Position numbers and translations under genes: made by a program. A stretch of 64,000 nt of DNA, taken from Tenodera sinensis (lineage: Eukaryota > Arthropoda > Insecta > Mantodea > Mantidae). This document shows positions 39,076 to 50,286 of this stretch, piece by piece (position 1 is the stretch's first letter; the number at the start of each line of letters is the position of its first letter). The stretch spans positions 19,730,085 through 19,794,084 of the forward strand of contig CM060965.1 in the NCBI GenBank assembly GCA_030765045.1. The letters run 5' to 3'. A model generated the notes under the pieces. That model did no database searches. It was not told the DNA's origin and worked only from the letters and a program-made list of their open reading frames with translations.

Positions 39076-39400
39076 ATGACAAATTAAATGACAAAGGCGA
39101 GTGCTACAAATTAATTTAACCCAAACTGTATAGTCTGTTTTTTCCCTTCAAAAATTAGTTTTTGTTCATTTATTGTATTTTCCAGGCATATAGAAGCAAT
39201 GATAACGATAACTTTTTAAGGGTTATTCACAGTGAATTCAAAATCTACGCTTTGATGTTTTATAAAAAAATTGTTAGCCACTTAAAAAAAATAAAAACAA
39301 AGTACACGTAATAGCAGTTTGGATAAAGGATAACTTCGCGAAAGCCTTAGTGTTGTATCCTTGGAAGATACTGGACCTAAATACGAAGTTTAGTTTTCAC

Positions 39401-40858
39401 TCGAATCAACTGGATAGTAAGGCTTCTTACTCCTGGCTCAGAAAGAGGACCTCGGCAACGTAGGGCAGATAAAACCTTCTACCAGCCTGGACGCAGAACA
39501 AAGTCTGCCCTTCCCCCGTATCCAGTCTTCGAATCAACTGAATATCCTCTGATGTTGGATAGTAAGGCTCTTCTAGCTCCTGGGTCAGAAAGAGGACCTC
39601 GGCAACGTAGGGCAGATGAAACCTTCTACCAGCCTGGACGCAGAACAAAGTCTGCCCTTCCCCCGTATCCAGTCTTCGAATCAACTGAATATCCTCTGAT
39701 GTTGGATAGTAAGGCTCTTCTAGCTCCTGGGTCAGAAAGAGGACCTCGGCAACGTAGGGCAGATGAAACCTTCTACCAGCCTGGACGCAGAACAAAGTCT
39801 GCCCTTCCCCCGTATCCAGTCTTCGAATCAACTGAATATCCTCTGATGTTGGATAGTAAGGCTCTTCTAGCTCCTGGGTCAGAAAGAGGACCTCGGCAAC
39901 GTAGGGCAGATGAAACCTTCTACCAGCCTGGACGCAGAACAAAGTCTGCCCTTCCCCCGTATCCAGTCTTCGAATCAACTGAATATCCTCTGATGTTGGA
40001 TAGTAAGGCTCTTCTAGCTCCTGGCTCAGAAAGAGGAACTCGGCAACGTAGGGCAGATGAAACCTTCTACCAGCCTGGACGCAGAACAAAGTCTGCCCTT
40101 CCCCCGTATCCAGTCTTCGAATCAACTGAATATCCTCTGATGTTGGATAGTAAGGCTCTTCTAGCTCCTGGCTCAGAAAGAGGACCTCGGCAACGTAGGG
40201 CAGATGAAACCTTCTACCAGCCTGGACGCAGAACAAAGTCTGCCCTTCCCCCGTATCCAGTCTTCGAATCAACTGAATATCCTCTGATGTTGGATAGTAA
40301 GGCTCTTCTAGCTCCTGGCTCAGAAAGAGGAACTCGGCAACGTAGGGCAGATGAAACCTTCTACCAGCCTGGACGCAGAACAAAGTCTGCCCTTCCCCCG
40401 TATCCAGTCTTCGAATCAACTGAATATCCTCTGATGTTGGATAGTAAGGCACTTCTAGCTCCTGGCTCAGAAAGAGGACCTCGGCAACGTAGGGCAGATG
40501 AAACCTTCTACCAGCCTGGACGCAGAACAAAGTCTGCCCTTCCCCCGTATCCAGTCTTCGAATCAACTGAATATCCTCTGATGTTGGATAGTAAGGCTCT
40601 TCTAGCTCCTGGCTCAGAAAGAGGAACTCGGCAACGTAGGGCAGATGAAACCTTCCACCAGCCTGGACGCAGAACAAAGTCTGCCCTTCCCCCGTATCCA
40701 GTCTTCGAATCAACTGAATATCCTCTGATGTTGGATAGTAAGGCTCTTCTTACTCCTGGCTCAGAAAGAGGACCTCGGCAATGTAGGGCAGATGAAACCT
40801 TCTACCAGCCTGGACGCAGAACAAAGTCTGCCCTTCCCCCGTATCCAGTCTTCGAATC
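39401..40858. repeat. 147-bp tandem array (satellite/minisatellite), nine full units plus one 128-bp unit
   Basis: Nine units of exactly 147 bp run from 39529 to 40851 without a single indel. A first unit of 128 bp (39401-39528) lacks 19 bp, and a few bases of a next unit end the array at 40858. Units differ by only a few substitutions. GACCTCGG and GAACTCGG alternate in the last six units, suggesting a 294-bp higher-order unit. The first and last units share the edge variant TTACTCC where the others have TAGCTCC. Because 147 is divisible by three, one frame on each strand stays open: 441 codons plus (39552-40877) and 428 codons minus (39427-40713). Neither resembles a known protein. Confidence 0.95.
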
Positions 40859-41934
40859 TCCGAACAGAGCTCCATGATCCATTCAAATGATTAAAAATAA
40901 ACAAAATAAGCATAGGCTTGTTCCATGACATCTTAATGCGCGCGCGTTCACGTTGTCTGGCATTAACAAACATAACGTAAAAGTAAAATTTGTTTATGTC
41001 TACGTCAAACATAACAAACCAGTCAATCAGAGAGATTCTCCAGGCTCTATCAACTAATTTCCATCTACCATAAGATTTTCCGTCGACATTTTGACCCGCT
41101 AACTGCCCCAGGGTATCCTGTTTATTCTAGAGCTATACTGCTTCTCAACAATGGGTGGATAATCGTGTAATCTTTTAAAGAAAGGATTAAACTAAAATCT
41201 CATAAGTCATGAAGGTAGTGTTTTTACAATAACAGCCACCGAATAGTCAAGTAATTACACTGAATAGTGTTTAAAAGGCCTCAACAGAAGTACTACGAAA
41301 CAATGTTGCTTTTCTTCTTCTTCTTAAAAAAAAAAAAAAAAAAAAGATCTCAAAACTTCCAAGTATGCCAAAGACCAAAACATCGCATATAGGTCAATCT
41401 TGAAAGAACTTTCTGCAGTTTTTTTCTCGCCCACGAGTTTTCTTTCTTTCTTTTTTTTTTTAGTGTCCCATTTAATGCCACCTTTGTCATCTAAGGTTAT
41501 ATCGACAGCTTTCTACCTTTGACAGTTATTATGCTACTCTAATGGTTGTCACGCGGCGGATCAAAGCCGGGTGAGACGATGGGGGTATTCAGTGTCGCGA
41601 AAAGCAACGTCACATTTTCTCCAGGTAAGCGTTCGCACTCTACGCGTGGACAGTTACTACTTAGAAGAGCATTTCACAACAAAACTAAAAGAACGGGATG
41701 TTGCAATGCTGTGTTTCACTCCAGTGGAGTTAACGACCGCTATGCGATTTCTTTGATTTCATTGCCTGAAGTGACAGGCTCATTGGTGCAATGAGAAACA
41801 TCAGCGACTTCCGAGAACAAACAATGCACGTGGTGTGTGTCAGGCTTCTGATGATCAAAGGCAAAGCGCATGCTAGCCTTAGAGTAGCACAACACTATAT
41901 TAAATTCACACTTATTCATACTTCCAGATTTTAG
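40859..41934. other. No gene recognised
   Basis: AT-rich flank of the tandem array, with a CTT-rich stretch followed by an A run (about 41309-41345). No coding signal. Confidence 0.45.
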
Positions 41935-42040
41935 GGAGGACGGGGAATAATCCTGGGTATAGAAAAATTCCCACCCCAGCCGCAAATCGAACCCGGGACT
42001 TCTGGATCGGAAGGTTAGCATGCTAACCACAGAGGCAATC
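41935..42040 (-). mobile_element. tRNA-derived SINE, group D
   Basis: The minus strand begins near gcctctgtggttagcatgc (A box) and has cccgggttcgatttgcgg (B box), followed by ctggggtgggaatttttct. This last block matches the copy at 61021 (ctggagtggtacgaattttt). The body may extend further towards 41740. Confidence 0.65.
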
Positions 42041-43359
42041 TGTTAAACAGTTTTGTTTTCTATAATGAATACCATTTTCGAGGTTCTGGAGTCATAATTT
42101 CGAAATGGTTATGTACAGAAACACATGGACATGTGAGAAGTTACATAAATGTTAGCTATATATTGACGAAACATTAGGCAGCAATATTTCACTCCATTTG
42201 TCAACTGACCTATCTGGGATGGAAGTAATTAACTACAATAATTAAAACTGTAGATTCTGCCAGTTTTACTGTTTTCAGTTTTCACCTAGACATAAATTTT
42301 TACCCTTCTTGAGTGTCACAGTGTTATCCCATAAATAGCTTCACTCTCAACCTTTATCTGTGCAAGTGTAGGTTTAAGTTAAAATTCCAGATGGGGCATT
42401 TATAATTCTCTACACATTTTTCATAATTCGTATTTTAAGGATCTCTCTTCATTAAATTGATGCACGGCTTTTAAATCTTCCGCAAGCGATTCGCTGACAA
42501 TCGTGTTTTTTTTTTTTTTAAAGAACAATTATGTAATTTCTACACGTAGACGTTAGCTGTGGTGGTAAAAATCACACCCGTGTTTGTGCAACGTTTCGTA
42601 TCCGTGGAAACGTTTCTCCCCATTTTCTTTCCCTGCTGTGGATGAAACCAGAGCCGGGTGTTGACATGGGGCCTCCACTAGGAGAAATTATGGTCCCGTT
42701 GGGATACGCTGCAAGGACTCAAAGCAAATCCATTAGATTGCAAGGAAACACACTCATATTACATGACATACGCGAAGATGCATGGGATAAACTTTCAGGC
42801 TTTTTAGTCTGTGATATCCCCTGAAGAAGCATGAAACGAACGCATTCTTTGTCCTATATATCTACTTAGGAGTGCCATTTTCACAGATGTATATATACCT
42901 TCTCATAGAAAAGAGATGCTTTCTCGAGAACCGGACAAGGTTTTATTTATCGTTTGCGTTAGCCTTTGCAGTACGATAATACATTCCAATCAAAACAAGA
43001 TCTAGATTTTGTTTGTAATGCAGCAAACTCAACAGAGCATAATTTGGAGGGCACACAAAGGATAGAAATTAACATAAAAGTTAGACTAAATTAAAATATT
43101 TTGCCACGTTTTCTAGAAGCTTCATTCCAAATAGAAACTCTTAAGCAGAATTTTATATATCTGATGATGCTGAAAATGAGGTAGAGAAAGGGAGTTTTAA
43201 CGTTTTAAGGATCAAACATTTTTACGCGTTTATTGACAGCATTTGCATAGTCAAGAGTGACATAACCCAGATGAATATACAGAGAATTAACATGTATGTA
43301 CAAGACGTAGATCAGCACAGTGCTAACGAAGTGCCGCTAATCACCGTTTATTTTGCGTG
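42041..43359. other. No gene recognised
   Basis: Non-coding AT-rich DNA. A 60-codon plus frame at 42642-42824 has no recognisable motif. Confidence 0.45.
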
Positions 43360-43436
43360 GTTCCACTCAGCCAGTCCAGATGACTTCTTGGCATCGAAAT
43401 CCTGGCTCATATTCAGTGCTTTAGCCAACTGAAATT
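43360..43436 (-). mobile_element. Possible tRNA-like SINE head
   Basis: The minus strand reads CAGTTGGCTAAAGCACTG, A-box-like, followed by CAGGATTTCGATGCC, B-box-like, but too close together for an intact head. Probably an internally deleted SINE. Confidence 0.35.
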
Positions 43437-43589
43437 AAATAGTAGCTTCAAAGACCGAAGGATTTGCGATATGCCGTGCAGTTTCAACACCATAGTAATG
43501 CTTATATAAAACATGTCAATAAAAGCTTCCTCTATACAATCACATAGTTATTACGTGGTACGAATCTAGTTTTTTTTTTTTTTTTTTTA

Positions 43590-44510
43590 ACTTTCTCTAC
43601 CATTTAGCATGATAGGTAATATCCCGCTAAACAATTTGCTTTCGAGATTTCTCAGAAATGTGCTTTGAGGTCCCCAATTCAAAAACGAGTTTTAGAAAGA
43701 GGTGCGCATGTTTAAGCTGCATAACTCAAAAGGGAAATATCGGAAAAATACGAAAGTTGGTATTTTATATTCCTTAATTTTCAAAGATGCGACGAGGAAA
43801 ATTCATGAAAATCCTCTACCCCAATTTTCTATTTTGTAAAAAATGACTAACAATTGTGATTAAACATCAGATATTTTATCTTAAAACTTCCTGCAAATAG
43901 CTTGCGAAAACCTTGTTATTCTGATTGATTTTTGTATCATTTTGTACAATTAAAAGTCATAAGAGCGAGACAGAAAATGCAGACCTATTAAAAACATGTG
44001 TGAAACTTTTTTGTGACATATCCAAGAGGTAGCTAATTTGTTACTGGTTTGAATGTCGACCTGGGTGGCTCAGTTGGTTAGACGCTGGACTTTTGATCCC
44101 AAATTTGGGGTTCAAATCCGGCCTAGACCGATGGTATTTAAGCGTGGTTAAAAACGATAGCCTCATGTCATTAGATTTACTGACATGTAAAAGAACTGAG
44201 GGACGAAATTCTGGCACACCGGCGGCGCTGATACGACCCTTGCAATTGACAGCGTCGTTAACAAACAAAATAACTCATTTGAATTCTCTCATACTTTTTT
44301 TAGTGCTTGGCCAGCATTCATTTGTTTCTGAAGACAACATGCAAAGATTATGTAACTGCACATAGCGATCCAATTATGATTCAACCTCCTGTACCTAACA
44401 TGAAATGTGTAATACAACTATTTCTGCAAACGTTCATCTCGATTTATATGAAGTGGATAGCAAAAGCAACCTTTTGTAAGAATAGTTTGTCGAATATTAA
44501 GCCGAGCCAA
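43590..44510 (+). repeat. Family R element, diverged, split by a SINE
   Basis: The left end ACTTTCTCTACC is followed by TTGAGGTCCCC, GCTGCATAACTCAAAA and GTTGGTATTTTATATT. The right part has TTTCTGCAAACGTTCATCTC and TTTTGTAAGAATAGTTTG. A group B SINE (44055-44277) interrupts it, so the R copy is older than the SINE. Confidence 0.65.
44055..44277 (+). mobile_element. tRNA-derived SINE, group B, longest copy
   Basis: Head cctgggtggctcagttgg (A box) and ggggttcaaatccgg (B box). The body has gtcattagatttactgacat, ggacgaaattctggcacacc and ttgcaattgacagcg, with terminus gttaacaaacaaaataac. Flanked by TTTGAAT at 44048-44054 and 44278-44284, a 7-bp target duplication. This is the best reference copy for the family in the window. 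Confidence 0.85.
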
Positions 44511-44589
44511 TTGAATTACAGCTCCACAGCCTCAAGGATTTTCTGAACATGAAAAGTATTTACTTCATTGACCTTTAATTCTGCTCTTC

Positions 44590-44745
44590 ATGGTGCGAGG
44601 TACTTCATTTTCTGTCATCCGACATGTGCAGACATGCCTTTGTGCGAGATAGAACTTATCGTACCTGGAGTGCCGTGCCCATAGAATTATCTCCAGATAG
44701 CATTAACGCATTCAAATTCAAACTGTCATCTCCGTAACGCAGAAC
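44590..44745 (+). pseudogene. Possible LINE reverse transcriptase C-terminal remnant
   Basis: The plus-strand frame gives RHAFVRDRTYRTWSAVPIEL followed by SPDSINAFKFKL. This resembles the common LINE ending 'W..LP.....S.N.FK..L' that precedes the stop codon. It is only about 40 residues and decayed, and no upstream polymerase domain is present. Confidence 0.35.
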
Positions 44746-45294
44746 AATGACATTTAATGAAATTCAATTGTAAGCCGGCCCAGTTCCTCAGGGGACCGAC
44801 TTCACGATCGCAAAGACGAACAAAGCACACTGAGGTATTCCCCGCTCTCAAAGCACCAGGTGGCTGCTGTACATGAATTTAAACTTGGGGCTATTCAACC
44901 CTTAACAGCGTGACGTCAATGGTACACAAACACGGCCAATCTAATGTTCTTGTAAACCACATCCCAGCAGAAAAAAGGAAAATGCTAAAGCTACATTCAA
45001 ACTCTGATCCAGTTAACAACAAAAACAATTTCACAGTAACAAGACGGAGGAAAAATTTGAACGTGGAAATTACGCTGACCGAATTGAGATCTGCGAATGC
45101 AACATTGCTTAGTTTGGTGAAATCATTTTTTCATATTTAATTGTTGCATTTACTCATGTGATGCTTTATGGTCAGATTATTCACCATTTAGTCTCTAGTG
45201 CACGTGCTTCTTTAAAGCATTTAACTTCCTTAATTCGCAATAAGCTGGCAGAAAATAACACGATGTAAATGGAGAATATTGTGTCACCTGTTAT

Positions 45295-45520
45295 CTCACG
45301 ATTTTGAAGCTTTCACCAGAAGTATGTTTTAAGGTCCCCTGAACATCTACAGCATTTTTGGATGAAGGGAAAAGATCATTTGTTTGTATACGAACTTAAC
45401 TCAAAAGCCAAATTACCGGTAATACCAAACTTTTAAATCCACAATATTCCAAGGATGCCACACGAACACTTTCACAAAGCCAAACCCCCCCCCCCCCCCC
45501 CGCAAACTAAACTGGTGTTG
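45295..45520 (+). repeat. Family R left-part fragment
   Basis: Contains TTTCACCAGAAGTATGTTTT, AAGGTCCCCTGAA, CTTAACTCAAAAGCC and CAAGGATGCCACACGAA in family order, then a 17-nt C run (about 45485-45501) in the place where other copies have CCCCACCC. Truncated after that. Confidence 0.6.
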
Positions 45521-46589
45521 AATACTGATGATGATCTCTAAATCAGAAGTTCATGGGTTAGAATCTATTTGAAACTAGAAACCCCTTTGTACTGCACTTG
45601 CGCTAGTTAGTGTTTCAAAACTCTGTTTACAATTTGATGCACCGGAAGTCCAATAATTCTAGTTAGGGCATAATAACACAATTTTGCACATTTATAGATT
45701 AGATATTGATTTAATTCAAACTTAGGTGGCATTACAAGAGAAAATGTTACTCAGTGATTAAGTACACTAATGCAAATGGAATTTTCCTAGCGAGGAACGT
45801 TTAATGTTGAACAAATCTAGTATCTATTAGATTCTTCAGTAGCCTAACTATAATTTTTGGGTGCTGATATGATTTAATGTAAAATATGTTAAGCAGTCAA
45901 ATAAAAAAACTTCGCACTTATCGCCGTTTACTTTTACCTGGGCCCACCCCATCCTTTATCGCATATTTTCTAGCACCCCAGCCAAGGAACGAGTTTTAGA
46001 GCCTTACCCACACAACCCAGCAAATTTCCATGACGCTGGTGGAAATTTGCTTCACAGGATTACCAAGTTATGGATAAAGAAAACACACTGACCAATCCGC
46101 AACACCTTTCAGTAGTACGTCAAGTGTAAAGCTTTGAAGTAGTTTTCTAAATATCCTATACATAACTATACATTTCCACAACTGCTCTTTCTCTTAGCGT
46201 GCTTGAAGGTTTATTGATTACTTGCCACGCAAGTGATAGAATTAAAAGTATACACGAGTTTGTTTCCTTCCGCAATTACACACTCTTCTTTCTTTGTGTT
46301 TTGTTTGGCCCGAATATGCAAAACTGCAAACGTTGCTATGAGACATTTATTGATTGTTCCACTCGCAGCACAGAAAAGGGGCGGTGCAGTGAATCACTAA
46401 GCTATTGTGCCAATGACGACTGCTTATCCACGAGGGCAATGCTGCTCCATTTTGTCTAATCATTTGCGCTACTTCTTGCTAGCTTTTCCACCATTTTCCC
46501 CAACAAGGAGAGCAGCGGAAAACGACTAGAAGCCACTTACTCCCTCAACTGATAAGGTGCTATCTGTGCTTCAGGGATCTTTAAGTTTT
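45521..46589. other. No gene recognised
   Basis: Includes an 86-codon plus frame (46199-46459), relatively Cys-rich but without a recognisable motif or supporting splice structure. Not called. Confidence 0.4.
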
Positions 46590-46708
46590 GCTTTCTCTAC
46601 TACGTATAGTATGGCAAGTATTGTAGTCGACCCAAAATTTCGATGGGGAGATTTCAACGGAAATATATCTTTTGAGACCCCTGAATTCAAAAGAGCAGTT
46701 TAAAAAAA
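46590..46708 (+). repeat. Family R left end, outer part of a nested cluster
   Basis: Starts CTTTCTCTACTACGTATAG and continues through CGACCCAAAATTTCGATG and TTTTGAGACCCCTGAATT, then stops at an A-rich stretch where the minus-strand copy begins. Confidence 0.7.
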
Positions 46709-47432
46709 ATGTATTGCACTCTAAGACTTTCTCTACTCTTGTACTAACCATTCTTACAAACTCTCATTCCTATATCATCATTCCTATATCTTCTTCGTGT
46801 TAGTTGACATAAACATTTGCAGAAATTATCTTATTGTTTATTTTCTTGTAGGTGCAAGGAGAATATGGGAATACAGTAGACTTTGAGCGATAGTCAAATC
46901 TTATAAAGCTTACAGCTTCCGTTCTCTTTGCACACTTAACATATAACAAATTAATAACGATGTTCCATTTGACAGAAGTATAAGTTCTCCAAAACTAACA
47001 CAAATAAGGAATACCTCCGCAATGGTGCACTCTACAAAAAATTGTATTTAGACAAATTGTGTGGTTTAGCGAGATCTACATTTGTATAGTATGATTTGGT
47101 TTATCTCTTATGGTTCACCAGTTATGCAAAAGTCAGAGTAAATAGGACTACATGGGCTATAGCCAGAAAATTCAAGATATACATTTCATTTGCCATAAAA
47201 ATCTCAAACATACGGCATTTTAATCAAAATCGTTAGAGCCATTTTCAAGAAAATAAAAGTTTCCGAAAACTTTACCACGTAAAAGGTAGTTTAAAGTGGA
47301 GGAAAATCTTCGTGCCGCATCTTGAAAGACAAACTTAAATACCAACTTTGGTTTTTAACCGACTTTTAATTTTTGAGTTATGCTGTACACAGGCTGACTG
47401 ACTTGTAACACACACACCTTTTCCTAAAAAAA
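46709..47432 (-). repeat. Family R element in reverse orientation, nested
   Basis: Begins with the reversed right end, GACTTTCTCTACTCTTGTAC, and runs backwards through the family blocks to GAGTTATGCTG and the A-rich stretch near 47430. It lacks its own left 130 bp. It sits between two plus-strand R segments. Confidence 0.75.
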
Positions 47433-47439
47433 AAAGTAA

Positions 47440-47705
47440 AAGTAAATAGGTCAGCGAGCGCGCGTGTGTCCGTAAGAACAGCATAACTCAAAAACGAAAA
47501 AGTCTGTTAGAAACAGTTGGTATTTAAGTTTAATAAACTACCCCTTACATGGAAAATTTCAATTTTCTCACGAATGGCTAACAATTTTGATTAAAATGCC
47601 GCATGTTTAAGATATTTTATGGCAAATGAAATGTATATTTTTTTTATTTTCTGGCTACAGCCTATGTAGTCCTGTTTACTCTGGATGGCCTTTGCATAAC
47701 TAATT
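47440..47705 (+). repeat. Family R middle segment, continuation of the nested cluster
   Basis: Resumes after the A-rich stretch with GCGCGCGTGTGTCCGT, CAGCATAACTCAAAAACGAA and ATGGCAAATGAAATGTATAT, ending abruptly near CTTTGCATAACTAA. The right terminus is missing. Confidence 0.7.
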
Positions 47706-49624
47706 ATTCACTTTTTTAAACTTTCAGATCAGTCCAATGTTCTAATTAGTGAAATATCCGTGCTATCATGTATTTTGCACAAAAATAAACCATGTGTGAT
47801 AAAGTGTGCTCAAATGGCACATCACCACAAAGTTTTCAGATGTGACCATTAAGAACAATGAAAAAGTGTGCATGACATCATGAGAGAATTTTATTTCCGA
47901 GTGCTTTCTGCTGGAACTGTTAAATGTCTGGAGGCATATTTTAAAACAAAATTAAGTCAAAATCAAAACACTGAATCTTATACGTTCCTCACAACCAGTT
48001 GTTATACACTTCATATTCGGGTCAATCGGTTTCCTCTTTGGAACCCAGTTCAAAAAATAGTTTTATTATATACTTCTATATTATCTGAATATAACAGGGC
48101 TTGCTTATTAGGAGACATTTCTAGCAATTTTGGCACACACACTCCTTTCTTATGGTGCATCATCGAGCTACTAACAAAATCAACGCTCTCCCCCCACCCT
48201 GTGTTTGTTATTCTATTTATGTGTATTATTACTAAAACAAACGTTGAAGCGGAAAACAAAAGGGTAAACTATAACAAATTCAAACTTAGTACATATTCGG
48301 AAACGTAGGAAAAACAAGCCAGGAGACATTCGACTATGTAAATTCTTTTTTAAATTGCCTGTGCGTTGACTTGCTTAAAATAAGAGCCATAGTGAGATAC
48401 TATGTCACTTCTGTTCCTGGTAACTACAGATTAGACCAAATGTTGAGACTATTATAACGTACTTATTTCATACGGATGTCTAGTCGTTAGCTGTGTTAAT
48501 AAGCAAGTATGAAACTTTTAAGAACGCCAGTTGCAAATGAGGTACAAAACTCGCTTTTCCTTGCCATCATTATTTAACGAGTAGCATCGCCAAATGTCAC
48601 AGAAACTGCCGTCAATACTCTGCTACGCAACACTAGTCAGAGCCACGGTGCGGCGAATCTTAGAACTACGCCCACAGAGCAATAGCAATCAGTTCCGTCA
48701 AATTCCGCTGTGAAGCGCTGCGCTACTCTTGACGCGTTACGCGCGGCCATTATGGACAAGCACGGCGATTCCATTTTGCACTTTGTTCGCAAGGGTTCGA
48801 AATATCCAATTTAAGGATCCATCCAACCATACAGGAAATTAGAATGCTCTCTTAGCTAAAACGAAATTGTTAGTAAATGCCTTAGGCATTTGGTTGTAAA
48901 GCTGGCACACAAACAGTTGTTTAAGCAAAATGTTAACTGAAATATTCCATGTTTCCACGTCATACTCCATGATTTTATCCGTGCATTGCAATTTTATGAA
49001 CTTTGTAATGTAGCTGCATCACTAGTTCAGCAAATCTAATACATTAACTATCACTAATGTTAATTCCTCAATTAGTGATTCTTACACTTTATTTTACAGC
49101 TATACTTATTTCTGAAACTTTTATAAAGGAATGTTATTAAAAATAAATAAATCATAGCCAATATACGTAGAGCAGTCAATATCAACTTCAACAATGCATA
49201 ACATTTTATCAAGGTCTAATATTTCGTTGTTTCCAAGACTTATTGTTTCTCCGCAATAATGAAAACTTTTTGGACATTAAGAATATAGGTAATGATGCTT
49301 GCATTCGCTCCTAAAACAAGGCCACTTACTGTACCGTAATATGCGGTAATTACATAGCCAACAGGAACTCCTTGATGACCCAACCTGGGCTGAGGTTATA
49401 CGCTCTAACTATACAGCAAATTGCAATATAAAATCGTGGTGTAAATGGTAATTCTTTAGGTAAGCTACGAGTTGTATAGTACATTGCATTCTAGAACCAT
49501 ACTTTCTTCGCCATTAATATTAAGATATTTTTTAAAGAATACAATTACCTCACTATATCAACGCAATAAGGCAGTTGCGAATGAAACAAACATCAAGTAA
49601 GCATCAAACTGTTCACTGAATTCG

Positions 49625-49625
<1 letters not shown>
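47706..49625. other. No gene recognised
   Basis: A 146-codon plus frame (47868-48308) has no domain or splice support. A small GC-rich patch at 48660-48790 includes GCGGCCATTATGG. Otherwise AT-rich. Confidence 0.4.

Positions 49626-49626
<1 letters not shown>

Positions 49627-49691
<65 letters not shown>
49627..49691. repeat. (TAA)n microsatellite, about 21-22 units
   Basis: Uninterrupted TAA trinucleotide run, followed by a short A run. Confidence 0.98.
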
Positions 49692-49697
<6 letters not shown>

Positions 49698-50286
49698 GAT
49701 GTCTTGCATTCATGACTTTCTCTACCAAAGGCAAATTTACATGTACCTGTTCACTATTATATACATACTACTGATGCAAAAAGTGGTTCTTCCCTCCTCG
49801 CTTATTACTCAAGGTATATGTTTATTTAGGTATTTTTTTCCAAAGTAAGCAAGAGAGATTCAACATAAGAACAGCATTTAAAAGCTCTTGCGGTGAAAAG
49901 AAATGCAAAATTTCAACGTGGAATATTTCAAAAAACAACGCAAAGAAAATTACACAAATAGTACCTATATTTTAACGAGCACTTATGTTTCTAATAAGTT
50001 GTCTACCATTTAAGATTTTTATGATGTACAAACTTAATCCAATCAAATAAAGCTTAGTACACAGGTACAGAAAATTCAAGATATACGTATTCTCGCACCA
50101 ACAATGCAACTTTCAACCCAAATCTTTAGAGGCGTTTCTGAGAAAATAGAACATTGTTGCGGACATCCTTGCACGACACAGCTTAATTTTCCTACGCGAT
50201 TTTTAGTTTTTGTTTCGGGGCATGCCAACACATTTCCGATTTCGATATTGAATTTTGGGGTGAAATACAACACTTCCTCTACCCAT
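49698..50286 (-). repeat. Family R element in reverse orientation, diverged
   Basis: The right end resembles GCATTCATGACTTTCTCTAC. The middle contains AGAAAATTCAAGATATACGT. The left end reads back as GATATTGAATTTTGGGGTG and AATACAACACTTCCTCTACC, matching the reversed left terminus of other copies. Strongly substituted between these anchors. Confidence 0.5.

Noticed and set aside
39401..40858. CRISPR-like array
   Set aside because: Units are contiguous 147-bp tandem repeats without unique spacers, in insect nuclear DNA.
39427..40877. Two long overlapping ORFs (441 and 428 codons) as protein genes
   Set aside because: They exist because a 147-bp unit without a stop in one frame per strand is repeated. 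Variants between units are amino-acid-changing on one or both strands, there is no recognisable domain, and no splice or promoter context.
47868..48308. 146-codon plus ORF as a gene
   Set aside because: No recognisable domain, low-complexity hydrophobic stretches typical of AT-rich random frames, and no flanking splice signals that I can support.
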